Assembly: GCF_020150455.1 (NCBI RefSeq)
Contig: NZ_CP083740.1
Span: 2,728,001-2,792,000, forward strand
Direction: 5' to 3'
Source of the DNA: Bremerella sp. TYQ1
Lineage (GTDB): Bacteria; Planctomycetota; Planctomycetia; Pirellulales; Pirellulaceae
DNA length: 64,000 nucleotides
The translations under genes and the position numbers were made by a program. Positions 18,847 through 28,611 of the stretch are shown piece by piece (within the stretch, counting starts at the first letter, position 1; the number at the start of each line of letters is the position of its first letter). The notes below the pieces were generated by a model. That model ran no database searches. It was given only the letters and a program-made list of their open reading frames with translations, and was not told where the DNA came from.

Positions 18847-19797
18847 CTAGTTGCTTTGACGAACGAGTTTGTCGGGGCCACTTCCAGGCAATGCCTGGCC
18901 GTCCACTTCCATGTCGACGAGGCTCAACGAAATTTCGTTCTCGGAAACTGGACGAATTACCTGTGTGAACGAAGCACGCCGACCATCGGGCAGCTTCACC
19001 ACCATCGGACAACGCCAACTGCCTGAGTCTGCAGGTTGGTAGGTTCCTTCCCCAAAACTTCCGTCTGCTTCAAACTGCCAGCAGCGGATTTCTTTCTTTT
19101 CGTTATCCCAGCAAATGATCTGCATGCCCCAGTGGCCGAGCCCTTGCTTGGTTGCAATCTGATAGTCGCGGACAAGATAGTTCCCGCCAGGTCCCCAGAA
19201 AACGTGATTGGTGACTTGCAACTTGTCGGTTGCGTCCGACCACGTTCCGACCAGCCAGGCCAATTCGTGAAGCATGCTGCCAGGCGTTGTGACCGAAACG
19301 GGAACATCCATTTCGTCCACTTCGCTGACCAACCATTGATTGCCCTGCTTAAAGAGTAGGGCCGACAACCGCGAGTACGAAACCGATTTGTCAGTATGCA
19401 CCACTTGGGTCGAGCACTTCACGCTAACCACCGGCGGCGAAACGACGCGAAAGGAATTCAGCGTTAACGACAACTGAATTTCGGGATCTGCTTTGAACAG
19501 CTGTTGGTAAGCCTTCAAGATGGCGTCGCGACCTTCCAGCGTCGCATCGACCGATGATTGACGGTGGACGCCAGACTCTTGCCAAAGCTGGGCGATGGCG
19601 GCGGCATCGTGTTTGTTGAATGCCGCTTCAAACTGCTGAAAGAAAGTTTTGAGCTCTTCGCCAGGTGGATCGAGCTTGGTCTCCGCCTGCTGAGCAGATG
19701 CGGTGGTGGCGAGAACGAAAAGCATTCCGCCAGCCAAAACCATGCGACCGACCGCCGCGATGTTTATTTTTTGCAACGTCGAAGTCAAGAAACGCAC
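18847..19797 (-). CDS. Exported NTF2-like (DUF4440/SgcJ-type) protein
   Basis: 316 residues with a cleavable signal peptide (GGMLFVLATTASAQQ). Residues 45-175 form an NTF2-like cone fold: FFQQFEAAFNKHDAAAIAQLW, EGRDAILKAYQQLF, and QWLVSEVDEMDVP, typical of SgcJ/EcaC proteins. The second half (LAWLVGTWSDATDKLQVTNH to LSLVDMEVDG) resembles a DUF1579-like lipocalin-type barrel with the WLVGTW opening. Ligand unknown. Probably the first gene of a two-gene unit with the glycine-rich protein 39 bases downstream. Confidence 0.83.
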   Translation of the reverse strand: MRFLTSTLQKINIAAVGRMVLAGGMLFVLATTASAQQAETKLDPPGEELKTFFQQFEAAFNKHDAAAIAQLWQESGVHRQSSVDATLEGRDAILKAYQQLFKADPEIQLSLTLNSFRVVSPPVVSVKCSTQVVHTDKSVSYSRLSALLFKQGNQWLVSEVDEMDVPVSVTTPGSMLHELAWLVGTWSDATDKLQVTNHVFWGPGGNYLVRDYQIATKQGLGHWGMQIICWDNEKKEIRCWQFEADGSFGEGTYQPADSGSWRCPMVVKLPDGRRASFTQVIRPVSENEISLSLVDMEVDGQALPGSGPDKLVRQSN

Positions 19798-19962
19798 TGG
19801 ACGCCCCCCTATTGGCTTTCTCGGTAGTAGTGCCCCTCTGGTGGTGATTCACCCCAAATTATAGGTGGCGTTTTTTCCGGGGTGCAATAAAAGTGCGGAA
19901 AGATCGCCAGAGCGGTGCGGCACTTCATCGGAGTTTCATGCTACTTGCGCATTGTTGCCGGG

Positions 19963-21087
19963 TTACATCGGTATCAGGTAATACATCCAGGCTTTAATTC
20001 GCACGGTGACGGTGCTAATGATCTGAAACGGCTTGCCGCTCTCGGTATAGATGGTTGCCATCCCGGCGGTTCCCATCGGCAAAGACTGAGCCACTTCGGC
20101 ATCATCCAGCTTGATCTTCACGGCAAACTTGCCGTTCGACTTCACCGAAGCGGCACTTGCCAATTGACCGGAAGTGACGAACTGCCCTTCTCCGCTGGCC
20201 TGAAGAACCGAATCGACGGTGCCTGCGAACACTTCTCCGGGATGGTTCTTTAAGGCAATCTCGACACGGTCGCCGGGGGCCACATTCTTGATAATGTTCT
20301 GACTGAAGATCCCAACGACATCGACGTCGGTCGTATCGACGAACGTTCCCATTGGGGCGAACGGAAAGGGAACAGCCATCGTCCCTTCGCGTACCTGCCA
20401 ATTGGTAACAAAGCCATCCGCTGGGGCATAGACGACGCACTGCTGCAGATCAAATGTTGCCGTATCGAGTTGAGCTTGAGCGACATCGACTTGCTGCTTG
20501 GCCGTTTCCAAGGCAAAGCCAGCCTCTTCTCGTGCGGCGCCAGCTTTTTGTACGCTGGCTTCGGCGGCGGCGACTTTCGCTTTGAGCTGGGTAATCTCTA
20601 ATGCACTGACGGCCCCCGCGGAACGCTGGTTGGCGTCTTCTTTTGCGGCGAGATCGGCTTTGGCAGCCTCTAGGCTGGCCGTGGCTTCTTGAATGGAAGC
20701 ATCGGCCACTTTCAAACCAGATTGCAGCTGCTCGACCGACTTCTCTGCTGCGGACAACGCAGCGGTACTTTGATTGACAGCGAACTGGTAAGGCTCTGTT
20801 TGAATTTCAAATAGAACATCTTTCCCCTTCGTCAGCGGCACGTTGGGCTGGGCTTTAATCTTCGTGATTGGCCCTTTGACTTGAGGAACGATTTGGATCG
20901 TATGCCGCGTTACCACTAACTGGCTGGAGGTAGGCGCAGAGAACTGCCAAAAGATGACAATTCCTCCGACGGCGATAACACCAATCACCGCACAAACGGC
21001 CAAGTTGATTGGCGTTGGCTTCACCTTCAATTGAATGTAGAAGAGCCAAATGCCGGTCACGTACAAAATGATGAACAAAGCGATCAT
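19963..21087 (-). CDS. HlyD-family membrane fusion protein, YiaV-like
   Basis: 374 residues. One N-terminal hairpin of two membrane segments (ALFIILYVTGIWLFYIQL and INLAVCAVIGVIAVGGIVIF), then a biotinyl-lipoyl half (VPQVKGPITKIKAQPNVPLT), a long alpha-helical hairpin rich in Ala, Glu and Lys (residues about 125-220), the second lipoyl half (VYAPADGFVTNWQVREG) and a beta barrel. This is the HlyD/EmrA fold; the two N-terminal helices and the neighbour (a DUF3302 protein, as in E. coli YiaW) point to the YiaV type. Cargo is unknown. The 24-base gap to the DUF3302 gene supports an operon. Confidence 0.87.
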   Translation of the reverse strand: MIALFIILYVTGIWLFYIQLKVKPTPINLAVCAVIGVIAVGGIVIFWQFSAPTSSQLVVTRHTIQIVPQVKGPITKIKAQPNVPLTKGKDVLFEIQTEPYQFAVNQSTAALSAAEKSVEQLQSGLKVADASIQEATASLEAAKADLAAKEDANQRSAGAVSALEITQLKAKVAAAEASVQKAGAAREEAGFALETAKQQVDVAQAQLDTATFDLQQCVVYAPADGFVTNWQVREGTMAVPFPFAPMGTFVDTTDVDVVGIFSQNIIKNVAPGDRVEIALKNHPGEVFAGTVDSVLQASGEGQFVTSGQLASAASVKSNGKFAVKIKLDDAEVAQSLPMGTAGMATIYTESGKPFQIISTVTVRIKAWMYYLIPM

Positions 21088-21111
21088 GGTTTGCTTGCCT
21101 GAGAGAAGGGC

Positions 21112-21426
21112 TTAGTTGGCCGACTTTTTGACGGTTGCGAGTTCCGCTTGCAACTGGGCGACTTGTTCGCGAAGCCGCTCCACGTCCGATTCGGCCGAGC
21201 CTGGCGAAGCTCCGAAAGGAATAAACGCCCAGATAAACGCCAGCGGCCAGGTAATGCCGCCGAGCGCCAAACCAATCCAGCTGGCCGCATTGATCGCGGT
21301 GGCATGCGGATGATTTCGCTGCTTGGCGATATTCCCTGGCAAAGAACCCAGGGCCACAATCGCCGCGACAATCACAAAAAACAAAACCGCGATCACGAAC
21401 CAGGCAAAGTACGTAGCAAAGTCCAT
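21112..21426 (-). CDS. DUF3302 inner-membrane protein, YiaW-like
   Basis: 104 residues: an N-terminal membrane helix (YFAWFVIAVLFFVIVAAIVA), the conserved loop LPGNIAKQRNHPHATAIN, a second helix (WIGLALGGITWPLAFIWAFI) and a short C-terminal coiled coil with Leu/Val heptads (VERLREQVAQLQAELATVKK). This is the DUF3302 arrangement of E. coli YiaW. It precedes the HlyD-like gene in the same direction, so the pair is likely one envelope module. Confidence 0.88.
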   Translation of the reverse strand: MDFATYFAWFVIAVLFFVIVAAIVALGSLPGNIAKQRNHPHATAINAASWIGLALGGITWPLAFIWAFIPFGASPGSAESDVERLREQVAQLQAELATVKKSAN

Positions 21427-21555
21427 CCAATCATTCCTAGACAGAAAGGCTTTTCAGTGGGGGTGCTGACCCAAGCGGCTTTCAGTCTAGCAGAGCTTAT
21501 GCGCGGCGTCACCGTTTTGCGTTAAGAGTGAACAAGATCTTATTGCAGCGGCATG

Positions 21556-22995
21556 CTAAGCCAGCAACGCATCGATGGGATGATGCTCTTCGACGCCGGT
21601 CAGCTTGAAATTCAAGCCGCGGTGCCGGAATGTCAACTTGGCATGATCGATCCCCAGGCACTTGAGAATCGTCGCTTGGACGTCATGCACGTGGACTTTG
21701 TCCTCGACGACATTAAAGCCGAGCTCATCCGTTTGACCGAGACTAAATCCGGCCTTCATACCACCCCCAGCAAACCACATGGTGAACGCTTGCGGATGAT
21801 GGTCGCGTCCTTGGCTGCGTCCCAAAGCGGCACTTGCTTCCACCATGGGTGTGCGACCAAACTCGCCTCCCCAGACGATCAATGTATCGTCCAGCATCCC
21901 ACGGCGACGCAGGTCTTCTACCAGCGCGGCACAAGCTTGATCGGTTTGCAGACACTGCGAACGAACACCTCCTTCGACATTGCTGTGGTGGTCCCATCCG
22001 GCGTGATAGACTTGAACGAAGCGGACACCGCGTTCGGCCAATCGACGAGCCAGCAAACAGTTATTCGCAAACGTCTTCTTGGTATCGCTGGGATCGGCAC
22101 CGTAAAGCTGCATGGTCTCCTGCGACTCTTGCGAGAAGTCCATCAACTCCGGCGCGCGAGCTTGCATCCGGAAGGCCATTTCGTAGGCATCCATCCGCGT
22201 CTGAATTTCAGGATCGCCAACATCCCCCAGCTGACGCTGGTTGAGCTGACGAATCAAATCTATCGAATCGCGTTGGGCTTTCACGTCATAGCCAGGCGGG
22301 TTGGAAACATGCAGGATTGGATCGCCTTGTCCGCGGAAGGGGACGCCTTGATGGACGGACGGCAAAAAGCCTGCGTTCCACATCGCGGCACCGCCGCTGA
22401 GACTGCCCCCACTTTTCAGCACGACAAACGACGGCAAGTCGTTGGCTTCGCTACCAAGACCATAGCTAAGCCACGACCCCATACTTGGCCGACCAGGCAC
22501 ACCGTTCCCGGTATTGCAGAACAGTTGCGCCGGCGAATGATTGAAGTGGTCGGTGTGGACGGATCGCAAGATGGAGATATCGTCTACCACTTTCGACAAG
22601 TGGGGCAACATCTCCGAGATTTCCGCCCCACTCTGGCCATGTCTGGCAAACTTAAAGCGTGGCCCCAACACGGCCGCATCGGGTTGAATAAACGCGTATC
22701 GCTGTCCAGCAATGACCGAAGGAGGAATTGGTTTGCCTTCCATCTCGGCCAGTTTCGGCTTGTGATCGAACAATTCCAATTGACTCGGAGCGCCGGCCAT
22801 AAACAAGTAGATGACCCGTTTCGCTTTTCCGGGGAAATGCGTCGGCTTGGGAGCGAACGGACTTGCCGTGTCGGCCTGGGCTTCGCGCGTGCCCAAGCCG
22901 GACTCAGCCAATAGCGAAGCCAAAGCAATCTTACCGAGTCCGACACCGCAGTTACGAAAGAAGTGCCGGCGAGTTTGGGTGTGCAACCAATTCAT
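21556..22995 (-). CDS. DUF1501 protein with Tat signal
   Basis: About 479 residues, sulfatase/alkaline-phosphatase-like fold of the DUF1501 family. It opens with a twin-arginine-like signal (RRHFFRNCGVGLGKIALASL). Body motifs are RVIYLFMAGAPSQLELFDHK, SEMLPHLSKVVDDISILRSV, GVRFVQVYHAGWDHHSN, LIVWGGEFGRTPMVE and GRDHHPQAF, with His and Asp residues where alkaline-phosphatase-like enzymes bind metal. I start at ATG 22995; the frame is open to 23070 but that part overlaps the end of the PSD1 gene. It follows the PSD1 gene by 17 bases: this pair is a planctomycete hallmark. Activity unproven. Confidence 0.92.
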   Translation of the reverse strand: MNWLHTQTRRHFFRNCGVGLGKIALASLLAESGLGTREAQADTASPFAPKPTHFPGKAKRVIYLFMAGAPSQLELFDHKPKLAEMEGKPIPPSVIAGQRYAFIQPDAAVLGPRFKFARHGQSGAEISEMLPHLSKVVDDISILRSVHTDHFNHSPAQLFCNTGNGVPGRPSMGSWLSYGLGSEANDLPSFVVLKSGGSLSGGAAMWNAGFLPSVHQGVPFRGQGDPILHVSNPPGYDVKAQRDSIDLIRQLNQRQLGDVGDPEIQTRMDAYEMAFRMQARAPELMDFSQESQETMQLYGADPSDTKKTFANNCLLARRLAERGVRFVQVYHAGWDHHSNVEGGVRSQCLQTDQACAALVEDLRRRGMLDDTLIVWGGEFGRTPMVEASAALGRSQGRDHHPQAFTMWFAGGGMKAGFSLGQTDELGFNVVEDKVHVHDVQATILKCLGIDHAKLTFRHRGLNFKLTGVEEHHPIDALLA

Positions 22996-23012
22996 AGGGG
23001 GCTGGTTCTTAC

Positions 23013-26000
23013 TTAAGGTTTCGTTATTGCTTCGTCCAAGTTCATCAAAGCACGAGCCACCATAACCCAAGCGGCGTCGTTGGGATCGACCGACTTGGCG
23101 CCGCCGATCGCCTTCACGTCGAGCTCTCCGTCACGAAGACGCGTATGCTGACTGGCGTGAAACTGCAGGATCGCTTTCAGCTCTTCCGATTCCGGTGGCC
23201 GAGTGAGCAATCGCCGGAAGAGATTCTCCGCAATTGCTTCGTCACTATCAGCTTCGTCTTTTGCCGCGGCAGCCATTGCCTGAGCAAGTTCGATGTACAT
23301 CCCGTCGTTCAAAAGTGTCAACGCTTGCAGCGGCGTATTGCTGCGGTCTCGCTTGGCGGTACAGACTTCGCCGCTAGGAGCATCGAATACGGTAAACGCA
23401 GCGAACGGTGCCGTTCGCTTACTGAACGTATAAATCGATCGGCGGAAGCGATCTTCTCCTCGGGACGGCGTCCATTTGAAATTGCCGTAGGCGAGTGCCG
23501 TCACACTTTGCGGCTGAGGGGGGAAGACCCCATGACCATACATCTTGTCGGAGAGCTTTCCACTGGCCGAGAGCACAATGTCTCGCACCATTTCCGCATC
23601 GACACGTAGCCGCGGCCCCCTGGCCAACCATCGGTTTTGTGGATCACCTTCCCCTTGCTGCGAATCTTGCTGATAGGTCGCACTGAGAACGATCTCGCGA
23701 TGAAGCGATTTCATGGACCAGTCGTTTTCCATCAACGAACACGCGAGATAATCGAGCAATCCGGGATGGCTTGGCGGGGCCGACTGAGTACCGAAGTCGC
23801 CGCTACTTTCGACCAAACCACGACCGAAGAAGGCCTGCCAGGCTCGGTTGGCAACGACTCGCGCCGTGAGCGGATTCTCTTCATGCACCAGCCATTGAGC
23901 CAGCTCCAAACGGTTTCTGGCCTCCGGCAACTTTTCGCTGGCGAGAAACTCAGGGACGCGTGGGGGGACTTTCTGTTTCGGGCTAAGATATTCCCCTCGA
24001 TGATGCAGATGGGTCGCGCGGGGATTGTCGTCGGGACGCTCCTGCATGACCATTGTCGAGGGAAAGCTCGGCAGCTGAGATCGCAGCTTATCGATCGGCT
24101 TGCGGGCCTCAGCCAATTCAGGGGCAATGCTCAAGTAGTATCGCTCTAGCTGGGCTTGTTGTTCCTCGGTAAGTGCCGCAGCATCCAGCGTTAGCAGTTG
24201 TTCGATTTCGACCGGAAACGCATTAGCCGTCAGCTTTTTATCTGCCGAGGCAGCCGACATGCGGAAACGCCCCAGACTGGCAGCGAAGTGACGTTCAAAG
24301 AGAAGCTCTACCTGCAGAGTCCCAGGCTTGGTGATTGGATTGGTTAGATTCACGATCAGTTGATTCGACTTCCCATCCTGTCCAGCGTTCCCCCAACCGC
24401 TCGAGCCATTCCCATCCAGGACACTCGATGCATCTGAATTGGCACCTCCGATGCTATGAGAGGCATTGTCAAGCGTTATCGGCTGGCCATCGAACTTGGC
24501 CGAAAGTTCACTCAGGAAAAAGTCTCCTTGCCGCCCTTCGTAATAGGCTCGCCCTGGCCCTCCGGCCGGCAATCGTTCATCCGGTATCACTTCCAGGCGA
24601 AGTGCCGTTAGTGGCAACTGCTTCTCATCGATTGAAAAGCTAAGCGTGAATACGTCCCGCTTGGTGATATCGCCACTGGAGAAAATCGAACCATCTTTTA
24701 GTGTTTCCAGCTTCGGCAAATTGCTTTCCAACTTGATTGCTCGCAGCGTTTGCCAAGGGGCTGATTGCCGCTGGGCCTCCTTTCGCCATGCTTCTTGCTG
24801 GGCCTGAAGATGGGTTTGTCGGCGATCGGACTCCTCCCCTTCTCCATCGATTGCGGGGAACTGACTGGGGAGTTCCGCTTCCAGTTTTTCGATCTGAGCG
24901 AGAACCTCTTCCCGTCGCTTAACAACCTCAGGCGACTTTAACAGCAGCCCCGGTTCATCGGCATTGTTCAGTAGTGCCATGAACGAGTAGTAGTCGGTAT
25001 GCGTGATGGGATCGTACTTGTGCGTATGGCACTGGGCACAGCCGATCGTCAGCCCGAGCCAAACCGTTCCGGTGGTAGCCACTCGATCGACCATCGCATA
25101 GTGTCGATATTCGAGTGGATCGATCCCGCCTTCTTCGTTCAACATGGTGTTGCGATGAAACCCGGTCGCGACGAGTTGGCTTTGCGTTGGATCTGGCAGC
25201 ATATCGCCGGCAAGCTGCTCGATCGTGAATTGATCGAACGGCATATCTTCGTTGATGGCACGGATAACCCAATCGCGATAGGGCCAGATGGAACGTTCTC
25301 GATCTTTTTCATAGCCATTGGTATCGGAGTAGCGAGCGAGGTCTAACCACTCCCTGGCCCACCGTTCGCCGTAGTGCTGCGAAGCGAGCAATTGATCGAC
25401 CAGCTTTTCGTAGGCGAGAGGATCTTGGTCGTTGACAAATGCGTCGGCCTGTTGTGGCGTAGGTGGCAAACCGATCAAATCGAGATACACGCGGCGAACC
25501 AACGCATAGCGATCTGCCGCCATGGCTGGCTTCCGCTCGGACGCTTCGAGCTTGGCTAAAACGAAATGATCGATTGGCCCGTGCGTCCAGTCTTGCTGGG
25601 ACACTTGAGGCAGCGTCGGCATTGCGGGTGGGACGAAAGCCCAATGCTTTGCGTAACGAGCCCCTTCCTTGATCCAGCGATGGAAAAGCTCTTTCTGCTC
25701 GGCAGTCAGGGTATCGTTCGTATGGGGAGGAGGCATTTGCAATTCGGGATCGGTAGAAATGATCCGCTCCCACAGCAAACTTTCCTCAGCCGACCCTGGC
25801 ACAAGGGCACCGTAGTCGATTGCCGCGTCTCGCTCGTCCAGTCGCAGATCGGCTTCTCGATGCGACTCGTCAGGGCCGTGACATGCAAAGCATTTCGACG
25901 CGAAAATCGGCCGTATGTCTCGATTAAAATCGATCGGCTCCGCAGCAAAGACTGCCCCTGCAGAAGCACACCAGACAGCAAGCAGCAAAGAAATGGAGAG

Positions 26001-26021
26001 AAAGGACTGGTATAGTGGCAT
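23013..26021 (-). CDS. PSD1 protein: DUF1549/DUF1553 with cytochrome c motif
   Basis: 1002 residues, exported (signal peptide ending AGAVFAAEP). The N-terminal planctomycete cytochrome C domain has CFACHGPD (Cys44, Cys47, His48). DUF1549 spans about 150-360 (WALDLARYSDTNGYEKD-like WLDLARYSDTNGYEKDR, QFTIEQLAGDMLPDPT) and contains a second CxxCH, IGCAQCHTHKYDPIT. A middle region (about 380-640) is followed by DUF1553 (ARVVANRAWQAFFGRGLVES, GDFGTQSAPPSHPGLLDYLA, RSIYTFSKRTAPFAAFTVFDAP). Function unknown; the haem motifs suggest electron transfer coupled to degradation by the neighbouring DUF1501 protein. Confidence 0.93.
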   Translation of the reverse strand: MPLYQSFLSISLLLAVWCASAGAVFAAEPIDFNRDIRPIFASKCFACHGPDESHREADLRLDERDAAIDYGALVPGSAEESLLWERIISTDPELQMPPPHTNDTLTAEQKELFHRWIKEGARYAKHWAFVPPAMPTLPQVSQQDWTHGPIDHFVLAKLEASERKPAMAADRYALVRRVYLDLIGLPPTPQQADAFVNDQDPLAYEKLVDQLLASQHYGERWAREWLDLARYSDTNGYEKDRERSIWPYRDWVIRAINEDMPFDQFTIEQLAGDMLPDPTQSQLVATGFHRNTMLNEEGGIDPLEYRHYAMVDRVATTGTVWLGLTIGCAQCHTHKYDPITHTDYYSFMALLNNADEPGLLLKSPEVVKRREEVLAQIEKLEAELPSQFPAIDGEGEESDRRQTHLQAQQEAWRKEAQRQSAPWQTLRAIKLESNLPKLETLKDGSIFSSGDITKRDVFTLSFSIDEKQLPLTALRLEVIPDERLPAGGPGRAYYEGRQGDFFLSELSAKFDGQPITLDNASHSIGGANSDASSVLDGNGSSGWGNAGQDGKSNQLIVNLTNPITKPGTLQVELLFERHFAASLGRFRMSAASADKKLTANAFPVEIEQLLTLDAAALTEEQQAQLERYYLSIAPELAEARKPIDKLRSQLPSFPSTMVMQERPDDNPRATHLHHRGEYLSPKQKVPPRVPEFLASEKLPEARNRLELAQWLVHEENPLTARVVANRAWQAFFGRGLVESSGDFGTQSAPPSHPGLLDYLACSLMENDWSMKSLHREIVLSATYQQDSQQGEGDPQNRWLARGPRLRVDAEMVRDIVLSASGKLSDKMYGHGVFPPQPQSVTALAYGNFKWTPSRGEDRFRRSIYTFSKRTAPFAAFTVFDAPSGEVCTAKRDRSNTPLQALTLLNDGMYIELAQAMAAAAKDEADSDEAIAENLFRRLLTRPPESEELKAILQFHASQHTRLRDGELDVKAIGGAKSVDPNDAAWVMVARALMNLDEAITKP

Positions 26022-26192
26022 ACGCCCGTTTCATGAATTGGCGAGGTGGGAATGTTCAGTGCGTACGCTGGTAGTATATCCCCACTTCGCCCGATTTGCC
26101 AATCCTTTTCATGGCTTACGCCGTAAGACCAGCCGGTCTTTGGTCGTATCAAGCGGCAGCCCTTTGTGTACCGCCATGTGGACGGATGACAA

Positions 26193-26654
26193 TTAACGGA
26201 CGTCAGGAATCCCGAGATCTTCTTCCGGCCGCGGCCCAGGCGCCGGCCAATGGAAGCGACGTTCTGATTCCAGGATACGAACATCGTTGATGCTGGCCTC
26301 GCGGCGACGCATCGCCCCTTCCTCGTCAAACTCCCAAAGCTCGTTGCCATACGCACGGAACCACTCTCCTTCAGCATTGTGGTACTCGTACTGAAAGCGG
26401 ACTGCGATGCAGTTATCGGTAAAGCTCCATAGTGATTTCGTCAGACGATAGTCGAGTTCTTTTTCCCACTTATGAGCCAAGAACTCTTGGATCTCGTTTC
26501 TCCCTTGAACGAATTGACTTCGGTTTCTCCACTGCGAATCAATGGTGTACGCCAACGAGACCCTTTGTGGATCGCGACTGTTCCAAGCATCTTCAGCCGC
26601 ACGAACTTTGGCGAGTGCTGTTTCTCGATTGAAGGGTGGTCGAATTGCAGACAT
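26193..26654 (-). CDS. DUF1348 NTF2-like protein
   Basis: 153 residues, single domain. The DUF1348 pattern is complete: [20 protein letters not shown] at the start, [58 protein letters not shown] and [11 protein letters not shown] at the end. These are NTF2-like proteins, with no established reaction. It lies 85 bases behind the alpha/beta hydrolase on the same strand, so it probably belongs to the same TetR-controlled unit. Confidence 0.92.
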   Translation of the reverse strand: MSAIRPPFNRETALAKVRAAEDAWNSRDPQRVSLAYTIDSQWRNRSQFVQGRNEIQEFLAHKWEKELDYRLTKSLWSFTDNCIAVRFQYEYHNAEGEWFRAYGNELWEFDEEGAMRRREASINDVRILESERRFHWPAPGPRPEEDLGIPDVR

Positions 26655-26739
26655 GGCTTACTTTCTTTTCGTTAACAATTTTAAATAGAAACACTTGCGA
26701 TCTGCGGGCAAGCATGATGCGACGGAGAAATACGAAGGA

Positions 26740-27699
26740 TCAACGTTTCCCCTGTTTGCCGAGGAACTCGCGGATCAGATGGGCGACCTGAGCTCCTTCT
26801 TCTTCCAATACAAAGTGGCCCGTATCGAGAAGATGAAATTCGACGTTCTTCAAATCCCGCTTGTAGGGATAGGCCCCAGCCGGCGGAAAGATCTGATCGT
26901 TCTTGCCCCATGCGATGAGCGTTGGAGGCTGATGCTCGCGAAGGTACTTCTGCCATTCTGGATAGAGCGGCGGGTTGCTTCCGTAGCTGTAGAACAAAGC
27001 CAACTGAATTTCCTGGTTCCCAGGCCGATCCAACAGTGGCTGCACGTGGCCCCAGTTATCGGGGCTGATCGCTTCAGCATCGCGGACACCGTGAGTGAAT
27101 TGCCACTTGGTGGCATCAAGTGTCAGGAAGTCTCGCAAAGCATCCGCATGCTCTGGCGTTCGCTCTGCCCAGTAGGTTTTGATTGGCTTCCAAAATTCGT
27201 TGTCGATGCCTTCTTCGTACGCATTGCCATTCTGGACGATCAATGCGTCGACGCGTTCAGGATGCTTGACGGCCAAGCGAAATCCAATCGGTGCTCCATA
27301 ATCCATCACGTAAAGCGAGTAACGCTTAGCGCCAACCTTTTCGGTGAACTTCTCGACGACTTCTGCCAGGTGATCGAAGGTGTATTCAAACGCTTCGACC
27401 GCTGGTGCCGAGCTGTTGCCGAACCCAGGGTAATCGGGCGCGACCACATGGTACTTGTCCGCGAGCTTGGGAATTAAGTTGCGAAACATGTGGGAAGACG
27501 TCGGAAAGCCATGCAGCAGCAAGATCGTGGGAGCGTCTTGCGGGCCTGCTTCTCGATAGAAAATATCAAGACCGTCGACTTCGACCGTACGGTATTTAAC
27601 TTGAGCCGAATGATCGACCTCTTGAGCTTGGCTTACGCCGTTTAACAACGCCCCTAGAAACATGGCTGCCATGATGGCGAACAGCGCTGGTACTTTCAT
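26740..27699 (-). CDS. Exported alpha/beta hydrolase (epoxide hydrolase/dehalogenase type)
   Basis: 319 residues with a signal peptide ([15 protein letters not shown]). Alpha/beta hydrolase: oxyanion motif HGFPTSSH (from His63), nucleophile elbow [10 protein letters not shown] with Asp133 instead of Ser, and catalytic His295 in [10 protein letters not shown]. An Asp nucleophile is the mark of epoxide hydrolases and haloalkane dehalogenases, so hydrolysis of an epoxide or halide is likely; the substrate is unknown. GGAAAGGG precedes the ATG. A palindromic TetR operator sits about 50-80 bases upstream; the TetR gene is the next gene upstream on the same strand. Confidence 0.9.
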   Translation of the reverse strand: MKVPALFAIMAAMFLGALLNGVSQAQEVDHSAQVKYRTVEVDGLDIFYREAGPQDAPTILLLHGFPTSSHMFRNLIPKLADKYHVVAPDYPGFGNSSAPAVEAFEYTFDHLAEVVEKFTEKVGAKRYSLYVMDYGAPIGFRLAVKHPERVDALIVQNGNAYEEGIDNEFWKPIKTYWAERTPEHADALRDFLTLDATKWQFTHGVRDAEAISPDNWGHVQPLLDRPGNQEIQLALFYSYGSNPPLYPEWQKYLREHQPPTLIAWGKNDQIFPPAGAYPYKRDLKNVEFHLLDTGHFVLEEEGAQVAHLIREFLGKQGKR

Positions 27700-27746
27700 T
27701 TCTATTTCCCTTTCCGTTGAAATGATTTATTGACAAACTCATGGCC

Positions 27747-27780
27747 GACCAACCAAACAGACAGGTCTGTCGTGTTGGTC
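27747..27780. promoter_or_regulatory. TetR operator in front of the hydrolase gene
   Basis: Core ACAGACAGGTCTGT at 27757-27770, with outer arms GACCAAC (27747-27753) and GTTGGTC (27774-27780) centred on the same point. The core is the exact reverse complement of the site in the promoter of the TetR gene, which makes it very likely that this regulator controls both. Confidence 0.82.
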
Positions 27781-27784
27781 TTAA

Positions 27785-27815
27785 AAAAAGGGATAGGAGC
27801 ATGCCCCTACCCTTT
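27785..27815 (-). terminator. Terminator of the TetR gene
   Basis: Stem AAAGGGATAGG with CCTACCCTTT (one bulged base), followed on the minus strand by a run of seven T. It lies just beyond the TetR stop and before the hydrolase operator, so TetR and hydrolase have separate transcripts. Confidence 0.75.
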
Positions 27816-27821
27816 GCTTTC

Positions 27822-28403
27822 TTAGCCCTCTACCGCATCAATCATTTGCATGGCGGCAGCCTTGGCAGTGTCGGCGGATTTGGCCGAACCTTCGAGCACC
27901 GCGGTAACAATCGCTCCTTCCACTAACAACGAAATGGCGGGGGCAATCGCTTTGGCCGCTGTGGCGTTGTAGTCCTGCTCGATGATCTCATGAATCTTTG
28001 CATGAAACCGCTGCTTGTGAGCCGATGCAAATTGCGAAGCTTGATGACTTCGATCCGCTAATTCAACCGCAGCATTGATGAAGGAGCAGCCCCGGAAACC
28101 AGACTGCTGAAACCACTTTTTTAAGGCGGCAAAAAAGCCTTCCAGTCGGGTTCCTCCTTTTTGGACGGACCGCTGAATAGACTTCTCGAACATCTCGTCG
28201 ACGTCCGTTTCTCGTTTTTCCAACGCAGCAAGGATCAGATCGTCTTTGGAAGGAAAATGGCTGTATAGCGTCGTCTTGGCAACATCCGCCTCGGCAATAA
28301 TCCGGTCGACACCCACGGCACGCACGCCTTCGGAATAAAACAACTTCTCTGCCGTACTTAAAAGCCGTTGTCGGGCACTCGATTTTCTTTCGGTTTTGCT
28401 CAT
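27822..28403 (-). CDS. TetR/AcrR-family repressor
   Basis: 193 residues. The N-terminal HTH is canonical: RQRLLSTAEKLFYSEGVRAV, VDRIIAEADVAKTTLYSHFP, SKDDLILAALE. The ligand domain has FRGCSFINAAVELADRSHQA, of the type seen in TetR_C_33/AcrR-like regulators of electrophile-responsive genes. Its own promoter carries the operator in the -35/-10 spacer, so it is autoregulated. The second operator copy controls the alpha/beta hydrolase and DUF1348 genes downstream; those genes suggest that the inducer is a small organic or electrophilic compound (inference). Confidence 0.92.
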   Translation of the reverse strand: MSKTERKSSARQRLLSTAEKLFYSEGVRAVGVDRIIAEADVAKTTLYSHFPSKDDLILAALEKRETDVDEMFEKSIQRSVQKGGTRLEGFFAALKKWFQQSGFRGCSFINAAVELADRSHQASQFASAHKQRFHAKIHEIIEQDYNATAAKAIAPAISLLVEGAIVTAVLEGSAKSADTAKAAAMQMIDAVEG

Positions 28404-28409
28404 GCCCCA

Positions 28410-28437
28410 ATCATACAGACCTGTCTGTTTTTAGCAA
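28410..28437 (-). promoter_or_regulatory. TetR gene promoter with embedded operator
   Basis: On the minus strand: -35 TTGCTA (28432-28437), 16 bases, -10 TATGAT (28410-28415). The spacer contains the operator core ACAGACAGGTCTGT (28415-28428). A repressor bound here would block RNA polymerase directly. The start codon is at 28403, giving a very short leader. Confidence 0.75.
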
Positions 28438-28611
28438 GGACTGATTTTAAACTATTTGAATCTGCCTCTGCGGTATGCGCTTCGAAAGCGGCCCCAGCAG
28501 TGCAGGAATCGACCAGTTGGCTTCATCTTGACGGCAATGGAAGCCAGACGTATTCTCAAATAAGTGTATCTACCGACAGCTATTCGCTACGTTTTACGGG
28601 GAAAGAGTCTG

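Noticed and set aside
17341..19026. 561-codon open frame on the plus strand
   Set aside because: Antisense to the glycine-rich and NTF2-like genes; composition is the complement of the Gly/His repeats and no domain is seen.
21553..22914. 453-codon open frame on the plus strand
   Set aside because: Antisense to the DUF1501 gene, which has all family motifs.
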